Source of the DNA: Sphingobium herbicidovorans
GTDB lineage: Bacteria > Pseudomonadota > Alphaproteobacteria > Sphingomonadales > Sphingomonadaceae
DNA length: 64,000 nt
Assembly: GCF_002080435.1 (NCBI RefSeq)
Contig: NZ_CP020539.1
Coordinates: forward strand, 186,001 to 250,000
Reading direction: 5' to 3'
The notes under the pieces are model-generated. The model had not been told where the DNA came from. It did no database searches and saw only the letters and a list, made by a program, of their open reading frames with translations. The position numbers were made by a program, and so were the translations under genes. Shown piece after piece: positions 26,411-35,126 of this stretch; the first letter of the stretch is position 1, and each line of letters begins with the position of its first letter.

Positions 26411-27520
26411 CTACAGGCCGTTCGGGGTTCGGCTCCGCAACTGATTGTCGCGATGGATGGACATCAATATCCCCAGCAGGATCAGAACGGTCATCATGGC
26501 CGATCCTCCATAGGACATGAGCGGCAGCGGAATGCCGACCACAGGCGCCATCCCCATCACCATGGACAGATTGATGCCGACATACAGGAACAGCGTGAAG
26601 GTCAGCCCCATGGCGGTCAGGCGCGTGAACACGGACGTCGATCGCATGGCCAGGCTCAGGCCCCACCAGATCAGGTAGCCATAGGCGAAGATCACGAACA
26701 GCCCGCCCATCATTCCCCATTCCTCCATCATCGTGGCGAAGATGAAGTCGGTATGCGTCTCAGGCAAATAGGCCAGATGGCTCTGCGTGCCGTTCAGGAA
26801 CCCCTTGCCGAATATGCCGCCCGATCCGATTGCGATCTTCGACTGGGAAATATGATAGCCGGTGCCGAGCGGATCGCTTTCCGGGTCCATGAAAGTGAGC
26901 ACCCGGTTCTTCTGATAGTCGTGCAACATGCCCCAGGCGACCGGCAGCATGGAAAGGACAATTGCGCCTGCGCCGATAAACCAGCGCAGGTGCGTGCCCG
27001 CCATGAAGATCAGCAGCGTTCCCGCCATCGTGATCATCAGGGCCGTGCCAAGATCGGGCTGCAGCATGACCAGACCGGCGGGCACCGCGATCAGCCCCGC
27101 CGGGATGAGCAGCACGAATGGCGCGCTGACGAACATGGGCGGCACGCGATGGTAGAAACGCGCCAGGGTAAGAACGATCGCCAGCTTCATGAATTCCGAA
27201 GGCTGGATCCGTATGATGCCCAGGTCGATCCAGCGCTGCGCGCCCATGCCGATCTTGCCGAACAATTCCACGATCAGCAGCAGCGCCAATGTGACGCCAT
27301 AGAAGGGGTAGGCAAAGCGCATCCAGATGCTGACCGGCACGAGCGACAGGACCAGCATCCCGCCAGCCAGCACGACGAAACGCAAAGCCTGGTTGGAAGC
27401 CCAGGGCGTCATATGCCCGCCCGCCGCCGAATAGAGCGTTGCCAGCCCCAGCGTCGTGATCGCCAGGACCGTGAACAACATGCTCCATGGAAGCGCGCGC
27501 AGGGGTGCGGGAATCAGCAA
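26411..27520 (-). CDS. rodA: RodA, rod-shape peptidoglycan polymerase (SEDS family)
   Basis: A 369-residue polytopic SEDS glycosyltransferase that polymerises lipid II with a class B PBP during elongation. Characteristic segments are IGMGAQRWIDLGIIRIQPSE, MLQPDLGTALMITMAG, HTDFIFATMMEEWGMMGG and GIPLPLMSYGGSAMMT. I place the start at the TTG at 27520 because GGAG lies nine bases upstream and the length then matches E. coli RodA (370); the open frame runs on to 27655 but that part is not conserved-looking. It is convergent with the PBP-like gene, which also acts on the wall, and divergent from a usp gene. No PBP2 gene is beside it. Confidence 0.88.
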   Translation of the reverse strand: MLIPAPLRALPWSMLFTVLAITTLGLATLYSAAGGHMTPWASNQALRFVVLAGGMLVLSLVPVSIWMRFAYPFYGVTLALLLIVELFGKIGMGAQRWIDLGIIRIQPSEFMKLAIVLTLARFYHRVPPMFVSAPFVLLIPAGLIAVPAGLVMLQPDLGTALMITMAGTLLIFMAGTHLRWFIGAGAIVLSMLPVAWGMLHDYQKNRVLTFMDPESDPLGTGYHISQSKIAIGSGGIFGKGFLNGTQSHLAYLPETHTDFIFATMMEEWGMMGGLFVIFAYGYLIWWGLSLAMRSTSVFTRLTAMGLTFTLFLYVGINLSMVMGMAPVVGIPLPLMSYGGSAMMTVLILLGILMSIHRDNQLRSRTPNGL

Positions 27521-27743
27521 TGCCCCAAACTCCGTCGATCTTACGCGTTGATGGTCAGAACGGCACCTTTGGTCACTAGGCGGTCCGATTGCAACCTGCC
27601 GAATCGTGTCACTGGCATGCGACCGTCCGCCCGGTGGCGCGGGCCCGTCGTGCAAAGCCAGCCGAAATCATTTATTACAATAGTTACACCTTCGACGTTC
27701 GCCATCATGGTAAAAGAAAGCGTCAAGGATAGGAGCAGGAAAA

Positions 27744-28181
27744 ATGACCTTTGCAACGATATTGGTCGCCATCGACATAAATGATCCCGAACACGCCAGG
27801 TCCGCGCTTGAAGCAGCACGTTCCCTGAAGGCGTCTCAGGCCGGGGCGACGAAGATCAACATCCTCTATGTCCGCTATTATCTGCCCGTAAGATATGCAG
27901 AATTGCTTTCGGGAGATTTCGATACGCAGGAAATCGAGGAAGCGCGCCGCCGCATCCACGACTGGAAAATCGAATATGGGCTGGAAGACGCCAATTTCAT
28001 CACGCGCCGCGGGACGGTGAGGGACGAGGTTTTCGAAGAAGCGCGGCGAAGCAAGGCGGACCTGATCATCATCGGGTCGCATCAGCCGTCATTGTCGTCG
28101 CGGATGTTGGGATCCAACGCCTCCGCCATCGTCAGGAACTCGCCCATCAGCGTCCTGATCGCGCGCGACAAAGCCGTCTAG
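27744..28181 (+). CDS. universal stress protein (UspA family)
   Basis: A 145-residue Usp with FATILVAIDINDPEHARSAL at the start and a degenerate nucleotide loop near the end (GSHQPSLSSRMLGSNASAIV, keeping G-X10-G[S/N]). GGAGCAGG precedes the ATG. It is followed by a strong hairpin and faces the Mrp operon. Like the other two Usps in the window it suggests stress or growth-arrest regulation; no specific partner is evident. Confidence 0.88.
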   Translation: MTFATILVAIDINDPEHARSALEAARSLKASQAGATKINILYVRYYLPVRYAELLSGDFDTQEIEEARRRIHDWKIEYGLEDANFITRRGTVRDEVFEEARRSKADLIIIGSHQPSLSSRMLGSNASAIVRNSPISVLIARDKAV

Positions 28182-28194
28182 TTCGGCCCCTCCG

Positions 28195-28218
28195 GACAGG
28201 CCGGGATGCCGGCCTGTT
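28195..28218. terminator. strong hairpin between usp and the Mrp operon
   Basis: GACAGGCCGG and CCGGCCTGTT form a 10-bp stem (one G-T pair) with a GATG loop, placed between the convergent usp and mrpG genes. Confidence 0.65.
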
Positions 28219-28235
28219 CGAACGCCGCGATTGGC

Positions 28236-28628
28236 CTACTCCCGTTCGTCCTGCACGCCGAACGTCGCCCAATCCGCGTTGCCGCCCGGTCCGTCGGGCA
28301 AATCGCCCTCCCACTGACCGGGGGCATCCGGATGACTGTGGCGGCCATGGATATAGGCTTTGGCGATCATATTGGCCGAAATCGGCGCCGTTATGAACAG
28401 AAACAGCGTGATCAGCAGTTCGTGCGCCGACCATGAAAGCCCGTGCGTCGGGAAATAGAGCATGGATGCGATCAGGCAACCGCCCACCCCCAGCGTGGTC
28501 GCCTTGGTAGGGCCATGCAAACGGGTCATCAGTGATGGAAGGCGCGCAAGTCCCCAACTGCCGATCAGCGCAAAGGCGCCCCCCAGCACGATCAGCAGGG
28601 CGATGGCGATGTCGATGAAATCGGTCAT
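28236..28628 (-). CDS. mrpG: Mrp Na+/H+ antiporter subunit G
   Basis: A 130-residue subunit with three predicted membrane helices and the MnhG/PhaG signature GSWGLARLPSLMTRLHGPTK. The C-terminal extension is hydrophilic. It is the last gene of the seven-function Mrp operon read on the minus strand. The Mrp complex expels Na+ (or K+) in exchange for H+ and supports growth under salt and alkali. The start lies 10 bases after mrpF. Confidence 0.9.
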   Translation of the reverse strand: MTDFIDIAIALLIVLGGAFALIGSWGLARLPSLMTRLHGPTKATTLGVGGCLIASMLYFPTHGLSWSAHELLITLFLFITAPISANMIAKAYIHGRHSHPDAPGQWEGDLPDGPGGNADWATFGVQDERE

Positions 28629-28637
28629 TCCCTGCTC

Positions 28638-28907
28638 CTATTCCACGATGTCGCCGCGCAGCAGGAACTTGGCATAGGCCACCGTTCCCACGAAACCGAC
28701 CATCGCCAGCAGCAGGGCCGCTTCGAAATAGACGGTGGTTTTCTCCATGATCCCGAACAGGATGATGAACGCGATGGCATTGATGACCATCGTGTCGAGC
28801 GCCAATATGCGATCCGCTGCGGTCGGCCCACGCAGCAGGCGGTACAGGTTCAACAGCACGGCCAGCGCGATGCAACCAAGCGCAATGGTCAGGGCCAGCT
28901 GGATCAT
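28638..28907 (-). CDS. mrpF: Mrp Na+/H+ antiporter subunit F
   Basis: An 89-residue protein with three helices and the MnhF motif LLRGPTAADRILALDTMVIN, which holds the conserved Asp used in cation translocation. Overlaps mrpE by four bases (ATGA), consistent with assembly of equal subunits. Length matches family. Confidence 0.92.
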   Translation of the reverse strand: MIQLALTIALGCIALAVLLNLYRLLRGPTAADRILALDTMVINAIAFIILFGIMEKTTVYFEAALLLAMVGFVGTVAYAKFLLRGDIVE

Positions 28908-29392
28908 CGGAAAATCTCCATCAGCGGCCTTTCATATCGCGCCTTGATCCGCGCCACTTCCGCCTGCGGATCGCCCGTATCCAGCCCGTGAACCAGCAGA
29001 TACCGCCCGTCCGTCGATATGTCGGCCGATACCGTGCCGGGCGTCAGGCTGATCGTGCCGGCCAGGACCGTGACGGCTTCGGCAGAACGAAGGTCGAGCG
29101 GAACGCTGAGCCAGCAGGAACGCAGGTCGCGGTTCCGGCGGAACAGGACAAGCCGCGCCACATGGAAATTGGCGGTAATGATGTCGCCGATCACCAGCAG
29201 CACATAGGCGATGAGCGGCCAGCCATATCTGACCGCTGGGCGATCGGGCCAGAAGGGCGCGGTGAACAGGGGCACCACTATCCCCAGCACAAGGCCGAGC
29301 AGGAAGCCGCCCATGCTCAGCTCGTTGAGCACCAGCATCCACATGATGACGAGCAGGAGCGTCAGGCCGGGGTGGGGGAATAGCCGCCTCAT
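28904..29392 (-). CDS. mrpE: Mrp Na+/H+ antiporter subunit E
   Basis: A 162-residue MnhE-type subunit: two or three N-terminal helices and a cytoplasmic C-domain with TISLTPGTVSADIS and DGRYLLVHGLDTGD. MrpE is needed for full activity of the hetero-oligomer. Overlaps mrpD and mrpF by four bases each. Confidence 0.92.
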   Translation of the reverse strand: MRRLFPHPGLTLLLVIMWMLVLNELSMGGFLLGLVLGIVVPLFTAPFWPDRPAVRYGWPLIAYVLLVIGDIITANFHVARLVLFRRNRDLRSCWLSVPLDLRSAEAVTVLAGTISLTPGTVSADISTDGRYLLVHGLDTGDPQAEVARIKARYERPLMEIFR

Positions 29393-30903
29393 TCGCCGCC
29401 TTTCCCTTCATCGCCCGAACCCAGGACAGAGCGGACATAGCCGCCCGTATCGAAAATCTGGGCGCTCGTCGCTTCCATATAGGCTGTGGCCGGGCCGGAG
29501 CAGATGGTCAGGCCAGCCAGCAGGGCGAGCAGGAAGAAGGCGGGCAGCGCCTCCACTCGGCCTGGGGCTGGCCGGTCGGCATTCACGGGTTGGGTGGCAT
29601 CCTCTTTCCAGAACAGCCTGCTGCCCGCGCGCGCCAGTCCGATCAGCGCGATCAGACTGGTGCCCAGCACCACGACCCAGATCGCGACGACATGGGGGGA
29701 CGCCAATGTGGCGCGCAGGATCAGCAGCTTGCCGATGAACCCCGAAAGGGGGGGCAGGCCGGACAGCGCCACGGCCGCCGCCAGGAACAGAAAGGCCAGC
29801 ATGCCTTGCCCTGCATAGCGCGGCGTCGGGACGATGGCTGCACCCTCCGCGCCACGCCACCGGATTATCAGGTCGACTGTCAGGAACAGCAGGGCGGCCG
29901 ACAATGTGGTGTGCGGAAGATAATAGAGCGCCGCCGCCATAGCCTGCCCGTCGAACAGGGCGACCGCCGTCAGCAGCATGGCCGTCGACCCGACAAGCCC
30001 AAAGGCCGCCATCTCGCGAAGGCCGCGCGCCGCAAGGAGGCCGACGAAGCCCAGCAACATGGTGCCAAGCGCGGCGGGAAGCAGGAACGCGCCCGCCGCA
30101 TCGCCAAAGATCAGGGGCATCGTCCGCATGATGGCATAGGCCCCCACCTTCGTCATGATCGCGAACAGGGCGGCGACGGCCGGGGCGGCGGCGGCATAGG
30201 TTCGGGGCAGCCACAGATGCAACGGCAACAGCGCCGCCTTCAGCGCAAAGACGGCCGCCAGCAGCAGCCCCGCCGCCTGGGCCAGTCCTTGATCGCCTGC
30301 GGGCAACATCGCCACGCGCCCCGCCATATGCGCCATGTTGAGCGTGCCGGTCAGGCCATAGAGCAGGCCAAGGGCGACCAGGAACAGCGTCGATCCGATC
30401 AGGTTGACGATCACATATTGGACGCCCGCGGTCAGCCGGCGCGCACCCTGACCATGCAGCATCAGGCCATAGGACGCGATCAGCAACACCTCGAAGAACA
30501 CGAACAGGTTGAACAGGTCGCCGGTCAGGAAAGCGCCATTCAGGCCCAGCAGCTCGAACTGGAACAGCGAATGGAAATGCCATCCCTTGCGGTCCAGCCC
30601 GGTGACCGTCGCATGGACTGACACCGCCAGTCCCAGCAGCGCGGTCAGCAGCAGCATCAGCGCCGCCAGCCTGTCCAGAACCAGCACGATGCCGAACGGC
30701 GCTGGCCAGTCGCCCAGTGCATAGGCGGTCGGCTCGCCCGCGGTCGCCCATCCCATCAGGATGATGGACACAGCGATCAGGCCTAGCGCCGATCCGATCG
30801 AAATGGCCGCGCCGATCCAGCGCCGCCGCCGCAGGAAGAGGAGCGTCGCGGTTCCGGCGAAAGCGGGCAGCAGCAACGGGGCGGCGATCAGCGCTTCTAT
30901 CAT
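29389..30903 (-). CDS. mrpD: Mrp Na+/H+ antiporter subunit D
   Basis: A 504-residue polytopic protein homologous to complex I subunits NuoM/N. It has about 14 helices, with conserved ion-path features FQFELLGLNGAFLTGDLFNL, FVFFEVLLIASYGLMLHG (Glu in helix 5) and ALFAIMTKVGAYAIMR (Lys in helix 7). With MrpA it forms the proton/sodium path. Coupled to mrpC and mrpE by ATGA overlaps. Confidence 0.94.
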   Translation of the reverse strand: MIEALIAAPLLLPAFAGTATLLFLRRRRWIGAAISIGSALGLIAVSIILMGWATAGEPTAYALGDWPAPFGIVLVLDRLAALMLLLTALLGLAVSVHATVTGLDRKGWHFHSLFQFELLGLNGAFLTGDLFNLFVFFEVLLIASYGLMLHGQGARRLTAGVQYVIVNLIGSTLFLVALGLLYGLTGTLNMAHMAGRVAMLPAGDQGLAQAAGLLLAAVFALKAALLPLHLWLPRTYAAAAPAVAALFAIMTKVGAYAIMRTMPLIFGDAAGAFLLPAALGTMLLGFVGLLAARGLREMAAFGLVGSTAMLLTAVALFDGQAMAAALYYLPHTTLSAALLFLTVDLIIRWRGAEGAAIVPTPRYAGQGMLAFLFLAAAVALSGLPPLSGFIGKLLILRATLASPHVVAIWVVVLGTSLIALIGLARAGSRLFWKEDATQPVNADRPAPGRVEALPAFFLLALLAGLTICSGPATAYMEATSAQIFDTGGYVRSVLGSGDEGKGGE

Positions 30904-31268
30904 GACTGCGCCTCGCGATCCGGCCTGGGCGGATCGGCTTCGACCGCTCCATCGACCTGGTCGGTGCCTGTCTCCAGAAAGCTGCGAAGCGACAGCACGA
31001 CCGCCAGCGCCGTCATGCCGAATGAAATCACGATCGCCGTCAGCACCAGCGCCTGGGGAAGCGGATCGGTATAGCTGGTCAGCCCCTTTTCATACAGCGG
31101 CGGACTGTTCCGGGTCAGGCGGCCGATGGCGAACAGGAACAGGTTTATCGCATAGGACAGCATGGTGAGGCCCAGCACCACCGGGAAAGTCCGGCCGCGA
31201 AGGGTCAGGTAAATGCCCGCGGCGGTCAGCATGCCGATGGCCGATGCGACCAGAAATTCCATGCTCAT
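30900..31268 (-). CDS. mrpC: Mrp Na+/H+ antiporter subunit C
   Basis: A 122-residue NuoK-like subunit with three helices (MEFLVASAIGMLTAAGIYL, FPVVLGLTMLSYAINLFLF, DPLPQALVLTAIVISFGMTA) and a hydrophilic tail. The start at 31268 overlaps the mrpA stop; the longer upstream frame lies within mrpA and is not used. DPLPQALVLTAIVI is diagnostic for MnhC/PhaC. Confidence 0.93.
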   Translation of the reverse strand: MSMEFLVASAIGMLTAAGIYLTLRGRTFPVVLGLTMLSYAINLFLFAIGRLTRNSPPLYEKGLTSYTDPLPQALVLTAIVISFGMTALAVVLSLRSFLETGTDQVDGAVEADPPRPDREAQS

Positions 31269-34117
31269 GCCCGCGCACCCCGCAGCTTGGCCGGGTCGAT
31301 GTCCATCGGGCCGCTGTCCTCCTCCGGCTCCCTTTGCGCCCGCTGGGCGATGTGGCTGAGTTCCGCGAGCGCCAGCATGACCGCGCCGATGACGGTCATG
31401 GCGACGCCGATGTCGAACAGCATGGCGGTCGCCAGTTCGAAAGTGCCGATGATCGGCAAGGTGAAATGGCCAAAGGCGCTGGTGAACAACGGCGCGCCAA
31501 AGAACAGCGAGCCAAGGCCGGTCAGCGCGGCGATGATTACGCCCAGGCCGATCAGCAGATGTTCGTCGATCCGTCGCCGCTCGTCCGCCCATTCAAAGCC
31601 CGACGCCATATATTGCATCAGCATCGCAATCGACATGACCAGTCCGGCGATGAATCCTCCGCCCGGCATATTGTGCCCACGCAGGAAGATATAGAGGCCG
31701 ATCATCGTCGCCAGCGGCAGCAGCAGCCGCGCCGCCACGGCGAACATCATCGGGTGGCGCTCGGGGGATCGCGGCAGATCCGCGACCCATTGGCGAAGCC
31801 TTTGCCCCGAAATGCCGCGGGTGGCGGGCTGCAACAGCGCGAAGATGGTGAGCGCGGCAATGCCCAGCACCGTGATTTCGCCGAACGTGTCAAACGCGCG
31901 GAAGTCCACCAGGATCACGTTGACGACATTGGTCCCGCCGCCATGGGCGTAGCTGTTGGCCCAGTGATAGGCGGAGATGGGATCATTCGGCGGCCGGGTC
32001 ATCACCGCCCATGCCGCAAGGCCGGTGGCCGCGCCTCCCGCCATTCCGATCAAGCCGTCGCGCAGCCTTCGGCCGTTGCTGGACAACCGCGCCGGTTTCT
32101 TCGGCAACAGGTTGAGCGCCAGCAGCAGCAGCAGGATCGTCACGACCTCGACCGAAATCTGCGTCAGCGCCAGATCGGGCGCGGACAGGTAGATGAAGGT
32201 CAGCGAAACGATCAGGCCGATGACGCTGATGTAGATGAGTGTCAGGAAACGCTGCCTCTGCGCCTTCACGACCGCAGCGATCGCCGCAATCAACAGCAGC
32301 CAGGCGATAACCGCGACCGGCGGCGCAGGCATGGTCGCGCGCGTGCCGGGCGCATAGCCGCCGATCCACACCGCCTGAACCCCCAGCGCGATGGCGACAA
32401 GGAACAGCAGGCTGAGCTGCCTTTGCAGCGATCCGTTATGGATGGCGATTGTCACGGCGCGGGCCATGCCGATGAAGCGATGGATACCGCTGTCGAACGC
32501 CCGCTTCGCGTCGGGAAGGCGGGCTGCGTCCCAACGGCGCTGGAACTGTCCATGGCGCCAGAGCAGCGCGCCGCCGACGATGATCGCGATGACGCTCATC
32601 CCCAGCGCCGGGGTAACGCCATGCCACAGCGCGGGCGCGAATACAGGCGCGCTTCCCCCCGTCACCGCACCTGCTGCCCTGGCGATCAGGCCGGATGTCA
32701 GGCTTTGCGGAAACAGCCCGATCAGCACGGTCAGCGCCACCAGCAGGGCCGACGGCGCCCACAGGCCCAGCGGCGGATCATGCGGCTGGGTGGGATAATC
32801 ATGGCGGCGGCGGCCCAGATAAAGGTGGAAGATGTAGCGCAGCGAATAGGCGACAGACAGGGTCGCGCCGATCACCGCCGCCAGTGGGATGAACCAATGC
32901 TGCCCGGCCCAGACGCTATGCGCGGCCTCCTCCAGCATCATCTCCTTGGACAGGAAACCGCCAAAGGGCGGCAGCCCCGCCATGGAAGCGGCGGCGACAA
33001 TGCCCAGCGTCGCGCTGATCGGCATCAATCCGGCCAGCCCGCCCAGCAGGCGGATGTCCCGCGTTCCTGCTTCATGATCCACGATGCCCGCGTTCATGAA
33101 CAGCGCAGCCTTGAACAGCGCATGGTTCAACAGGTGGAAAACGCCCACCATCGCGGCGGCGGGCGTGCCCAGGCCGAACAACATGGTGAGCAGGCCAAGA
33201 TGGCTGACCGTCGAATAGGCGAGGACAGCCTTCAGGTCATGACGAAACAGCGCGACCGCCGCGCCCATGATCATCGTGACAAGGCCCGTCGTCGATACGA
33301 GGTAAAACCACAGGTCCGTGCCCGACAGCGCCGGCCATAACCGCGCCAGCAGGAACACGCCCGCCTTCACCATGGTCGCGCTGTGCAGATAGGCGCTGAC
33401 CGGGGTAGGAGCGGCCATGGCGTGCGGGAGCCAGAAATGGAAAGGGAACTGCGCCGACTTGGTGAAACAGCCGATCAGGATCAGCACCAGCGCCACGGGA
33501 TAGAGGGGGGAACCGCGAACCGCGTCGCCAGCCGCCAATATGTCGGCCAGTTCGAAAGATCCGGCGATGTCGCCCAGCAGCATCAGCCCGCCGATCAGCG
33601 CCAGCCCGCCGCCGCCCGTGACGGCCAGCGCCATGCGCGCGCCCTGCCTGCCTTCCGCCTTGTCGTTGCGAAATCCGATCAGCAGGAAGGAGGACAGGCT
33701 CGTCAATTCCCAGAAGATCAGCAGCAGCAGGATGTTCGCCGACAGCGCGATGCCCAGCATCGCTCCCTGAAACAGGAGCATAAGCATCATGAACCGCCCC
33801 ATCGCTTCGTCGGGCGGCAGATAGTAGCGGGCATAAAGGATGATGAGGAGGCCAATGCCCAGTATCAGGCCCGCGAACAACAGGCCCAGCCCATCGAGCC
33901 ACAGGCCGAAGTCCAGCCCAAGCATCGGCACCCATGGCGCGTGAAACTGGACCACGCCGCCGGCCATCACGGGGGGCAGCATCGCTGCAAGGAGCAGCAG
34001 CCCGGCGAAGGAAGGCGTAATGGCCACCAGCGTCTGCCAGGTCCGGCTCGCGCCGCTCATCATGGAGAGCACTGCGGCACAGGCAAAGGGCAGCAGGGCG
34101 ATGAGGACCAAAAGCAA
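31265..34117 (-). CDS. mrpA: Mrp antiporter subunit A fused to subunit B (PhaAB type)
   Basis: A 950-residue protein. Residues about 1-480 are NuoL-like with FWELTSLSSFLLIGF (Glu), FTKSAQFPFHFWLPHAMAAP (Lys) and YLHSATMVKAGVFLLARL. About 500-760 hold the extra MrpA-specific helices (SAPDLALTQISVEVVTILLL). The C-terminus is the MrpB domain (LYIFLRGHNMPGGGFIAGLV). The A-B fusion is the PhaAB form known from rhizobia and other proteobacteria. It is the first gene of the operon, 114 bases after a DUF2238 gene. Together with mrpCDEFG it completes a functional set. Confidence 0.94.
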   Translation of the reverse strand: MLLVLIALLPFACAAVLSMMSGASRTWQTLVAITPSFAGLLLLAAMLPPVMAGGVVQFHAPWVPMLGLDFGLWLDGLGLLFAGLILGIGLLIILYARYYLPPDEAMGRFMMLMLLFQGAMLGIALSANILLLLIFWELTSLSSFLLIGFRNDKAEGRQGARMALAVTGGGGLALIGGLMLLGDIAGSFELADILAAGDAVRGSPLYPVALVLILIGCFTKSAQFPFHFWLPHAMAAPTPVSAYLHSATMVKAGVFLLARLWPALSGTDLWFYLVSTTGLVTMIMGAAVALFRHDLKAVLAYSTVSHLGLLTMLFGLGTPAAAMVGVFHLLNHALFKAALFMNAGIVDHEAGTRDIRLLGGLAGLMPISATLGIVAAASMAGLPPFGGFLSKEMMLEEAAHSVWAGQHWFIPLAAVIGATLSVAYSLRYIFHLYLGRRRHDYPTQPHDPPLGLWAPSALLVALTVLIGLFPQSLTSGLIARAAGAVTGGSAPVFAPALWHGVTPALGMSVIAIIVGGALLWRHGQFQRRWDAARLPDAKRAFDSGIHRFIGMARAVTIAIHNGSLQRQLSLLFLVAIALGVQAVWIGGYAPGTRATMPAPPVAVIAWLLLIAAIAAVVKAQRQRFLTLIYISVIGLIVSLTFIYLSAPDLALTQISVEVVTILLLLLALNLLPKKPARLSSNGRRLRDGLIGMAGGAATGLAAWAVMTRPPNDPISAYHWANSYAHGGGTNVVNVILVDFRAFDTFGEITVLGIAALTIFALLQPATRGISGQRLRQWVADLPRSPERHPMMFAVAARLLLPLATMIGLYIFLRGHNMPGGGFIAGLVMSIAMLMQYMASGFEWADERRRIDEHLLIGLGVIIAALTGLGSLFFGAPLFTSAFGHFTLPIIGTFELATAMLFDIGVAMTVIGAVMLALAELSHIAQRAQREPEEDSGPMDIDPAKLRGARA

Positions 34118-34231
34118 AATCTTCTCCCGGACGCCGTTGCTTGGCGCGGTGTGTTGAACCTGAGGGGCGACGGGTTCCTCTTTCCCGCTTCGTCCCCATG
34201 AGGCAACCCAAATCGGCAGTTTGCCGCCGAT

Positions 34232-34981
34232 TTAACGGTCGGAGGTGGTCGCTTTTGGCTCGAATATGTCTGGATGTTGCTCGATGAAGCGGCGCAGCGG
34301 TCCCTGGAGCCAGTCGCGTCGGCCCCGCCTCATATAAAGCCATCCCGCCCCGCTGATGATGGCAGCGCCCGCGGTGTCCAGTATGAGGTCCCACATCGTG
34401 TCGGTCAGGCCGGACGGATCGCCCAGCATCGGCTTTTGCATGGTAAGGCCGAAGCAGCGGTCCATTGCGAACTCGAAGATTTCCCACAAGGTGCCCAGCC
34501 CTACCGAAAAGAAGAAGGCGAACAGGGCGACGAACCCCGGCGTCAGGTGGAAATCGACAATGTCATTTTCGTTGAAGATATAGATGATGCAGAAACCGAG
34601 CAGCCCCAAAAGCAGGCCTGCGCTTCCATGGAGCATCAGATCCCACCACCAGATGCGCTCATAATAATCACGCACTTCGCCCAGAAAGATCGTCGCGAAC
34701 AGAAACGCTATTGCAAGCAGCTGGATTTCCGAGGGGATCGGCACGGGCAGGCGTCGCGGAAATAGTATCGGCAGGCATGTCGCCGCCGTCAAACCCAGTA
34801 TCAGGAAAACATGCATCCAGCGCGCCGAGACAATCGCCCAAAACAGGTCGGCCATCATGACGCCCTGGATGACCAGCAGAACGAGAAGATGTATGCGCTT
34901 CACCGGATCGGCCGGAAGGGCGCACATTAATTTCATCATGCTGTAAACGACCTCACCCTTCACCCGTGATGAAGCCATCAT
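34232..34981 (-). CDS. DUF2238 / YjdF-like membrane protein
   Basis: About 249 residues from the ATG at 34981 (AAGG seven bases upstream; a TTG at 35005 is an alternative start). Six or so helices, with the family hallmarks FFFSVGLGTLWEIFEFAMD and GLTDTMWDLILDTAGA near the C-terminus. Function unknown; family members are inner-membrane proteins. It follows the bd oxidase genes by 41 bases on the same strand and may be the last cistron of that operon, ahead of the Mrp operon. Confidence 0.8.
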   Translation of the reverse strand: MMASSRVKGEVVYSMMKLMCALPADPVKRIHLLVLLVIQGVMMADLFWAIVSARWMHVFLILGLTAATCLPILFPRRLPVPIPSEIQLLAIAFLFATIFLGEVRDYYERIWWWDLMLHGSAGLLLGLLGFCIIYIFNENDIVDFHLTPGFVALFAFFFSVGLGTLWEIFEFAMDRCFGLTMQKPMLGDPSGLTDTMWDLILDTAGAAIISGAGWLYMRRGRRDWLQGPLRRFIEQHPDIFEPKATTSDR

Positions 34982-35021
34982 GATGCGCCCTTTGTCCTGA
35001 TGCAATCAGCCGCTTCGGGCT

Positions 35022-35126
35022 TCACATCAGCCAAAGGCGCAGGCCGAACGACACGGCGGCCAGGACAGCCACGCTCGTCGCCCAGATCCCGATGAACCAT
35101 ATCAGCCTGGCCCAGCGCCCCTGCAT
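35022..35126 (-). CDS. DUF2474 small subunit of the bd-type oxidase
   Basis: A 34-residue single-helix protein (MQGRWARLIWFIGIWATSVA, then a Leu/Val/Ala helix ending RLWLM). The start overlaps the cioB stop (TGATG). DUF2474 peptides are the small membrane subunits, CydX-like, found after the B subunit of cyanide-insensitive oxidases; they stabilise the haem centre in related enzymes. It is too short for routine gene finders. Confidence 0.8.
   Translation of the reverse strand: MQGRWARLIWFIGIWATSVAVLAAVSFGLRLWLM

Noticed and set aside
27521..27655. RodA N-terminal extension to the ATG at 27655
   Set aside because: The extra 45 residues are polar and unlike RodA, and they would cover the promoter region of the divergent usp gene; the TTG at 27520 gives the family length.
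31244..33340. A 698-codon plus-strand open frame across the mrpA gene
   Set aside because: It is antisense to a strongly conserved antiporter subunit, is rich in Arg/Gln/His as expected for a shadow frame in GC-rich DNA, and matches no family.
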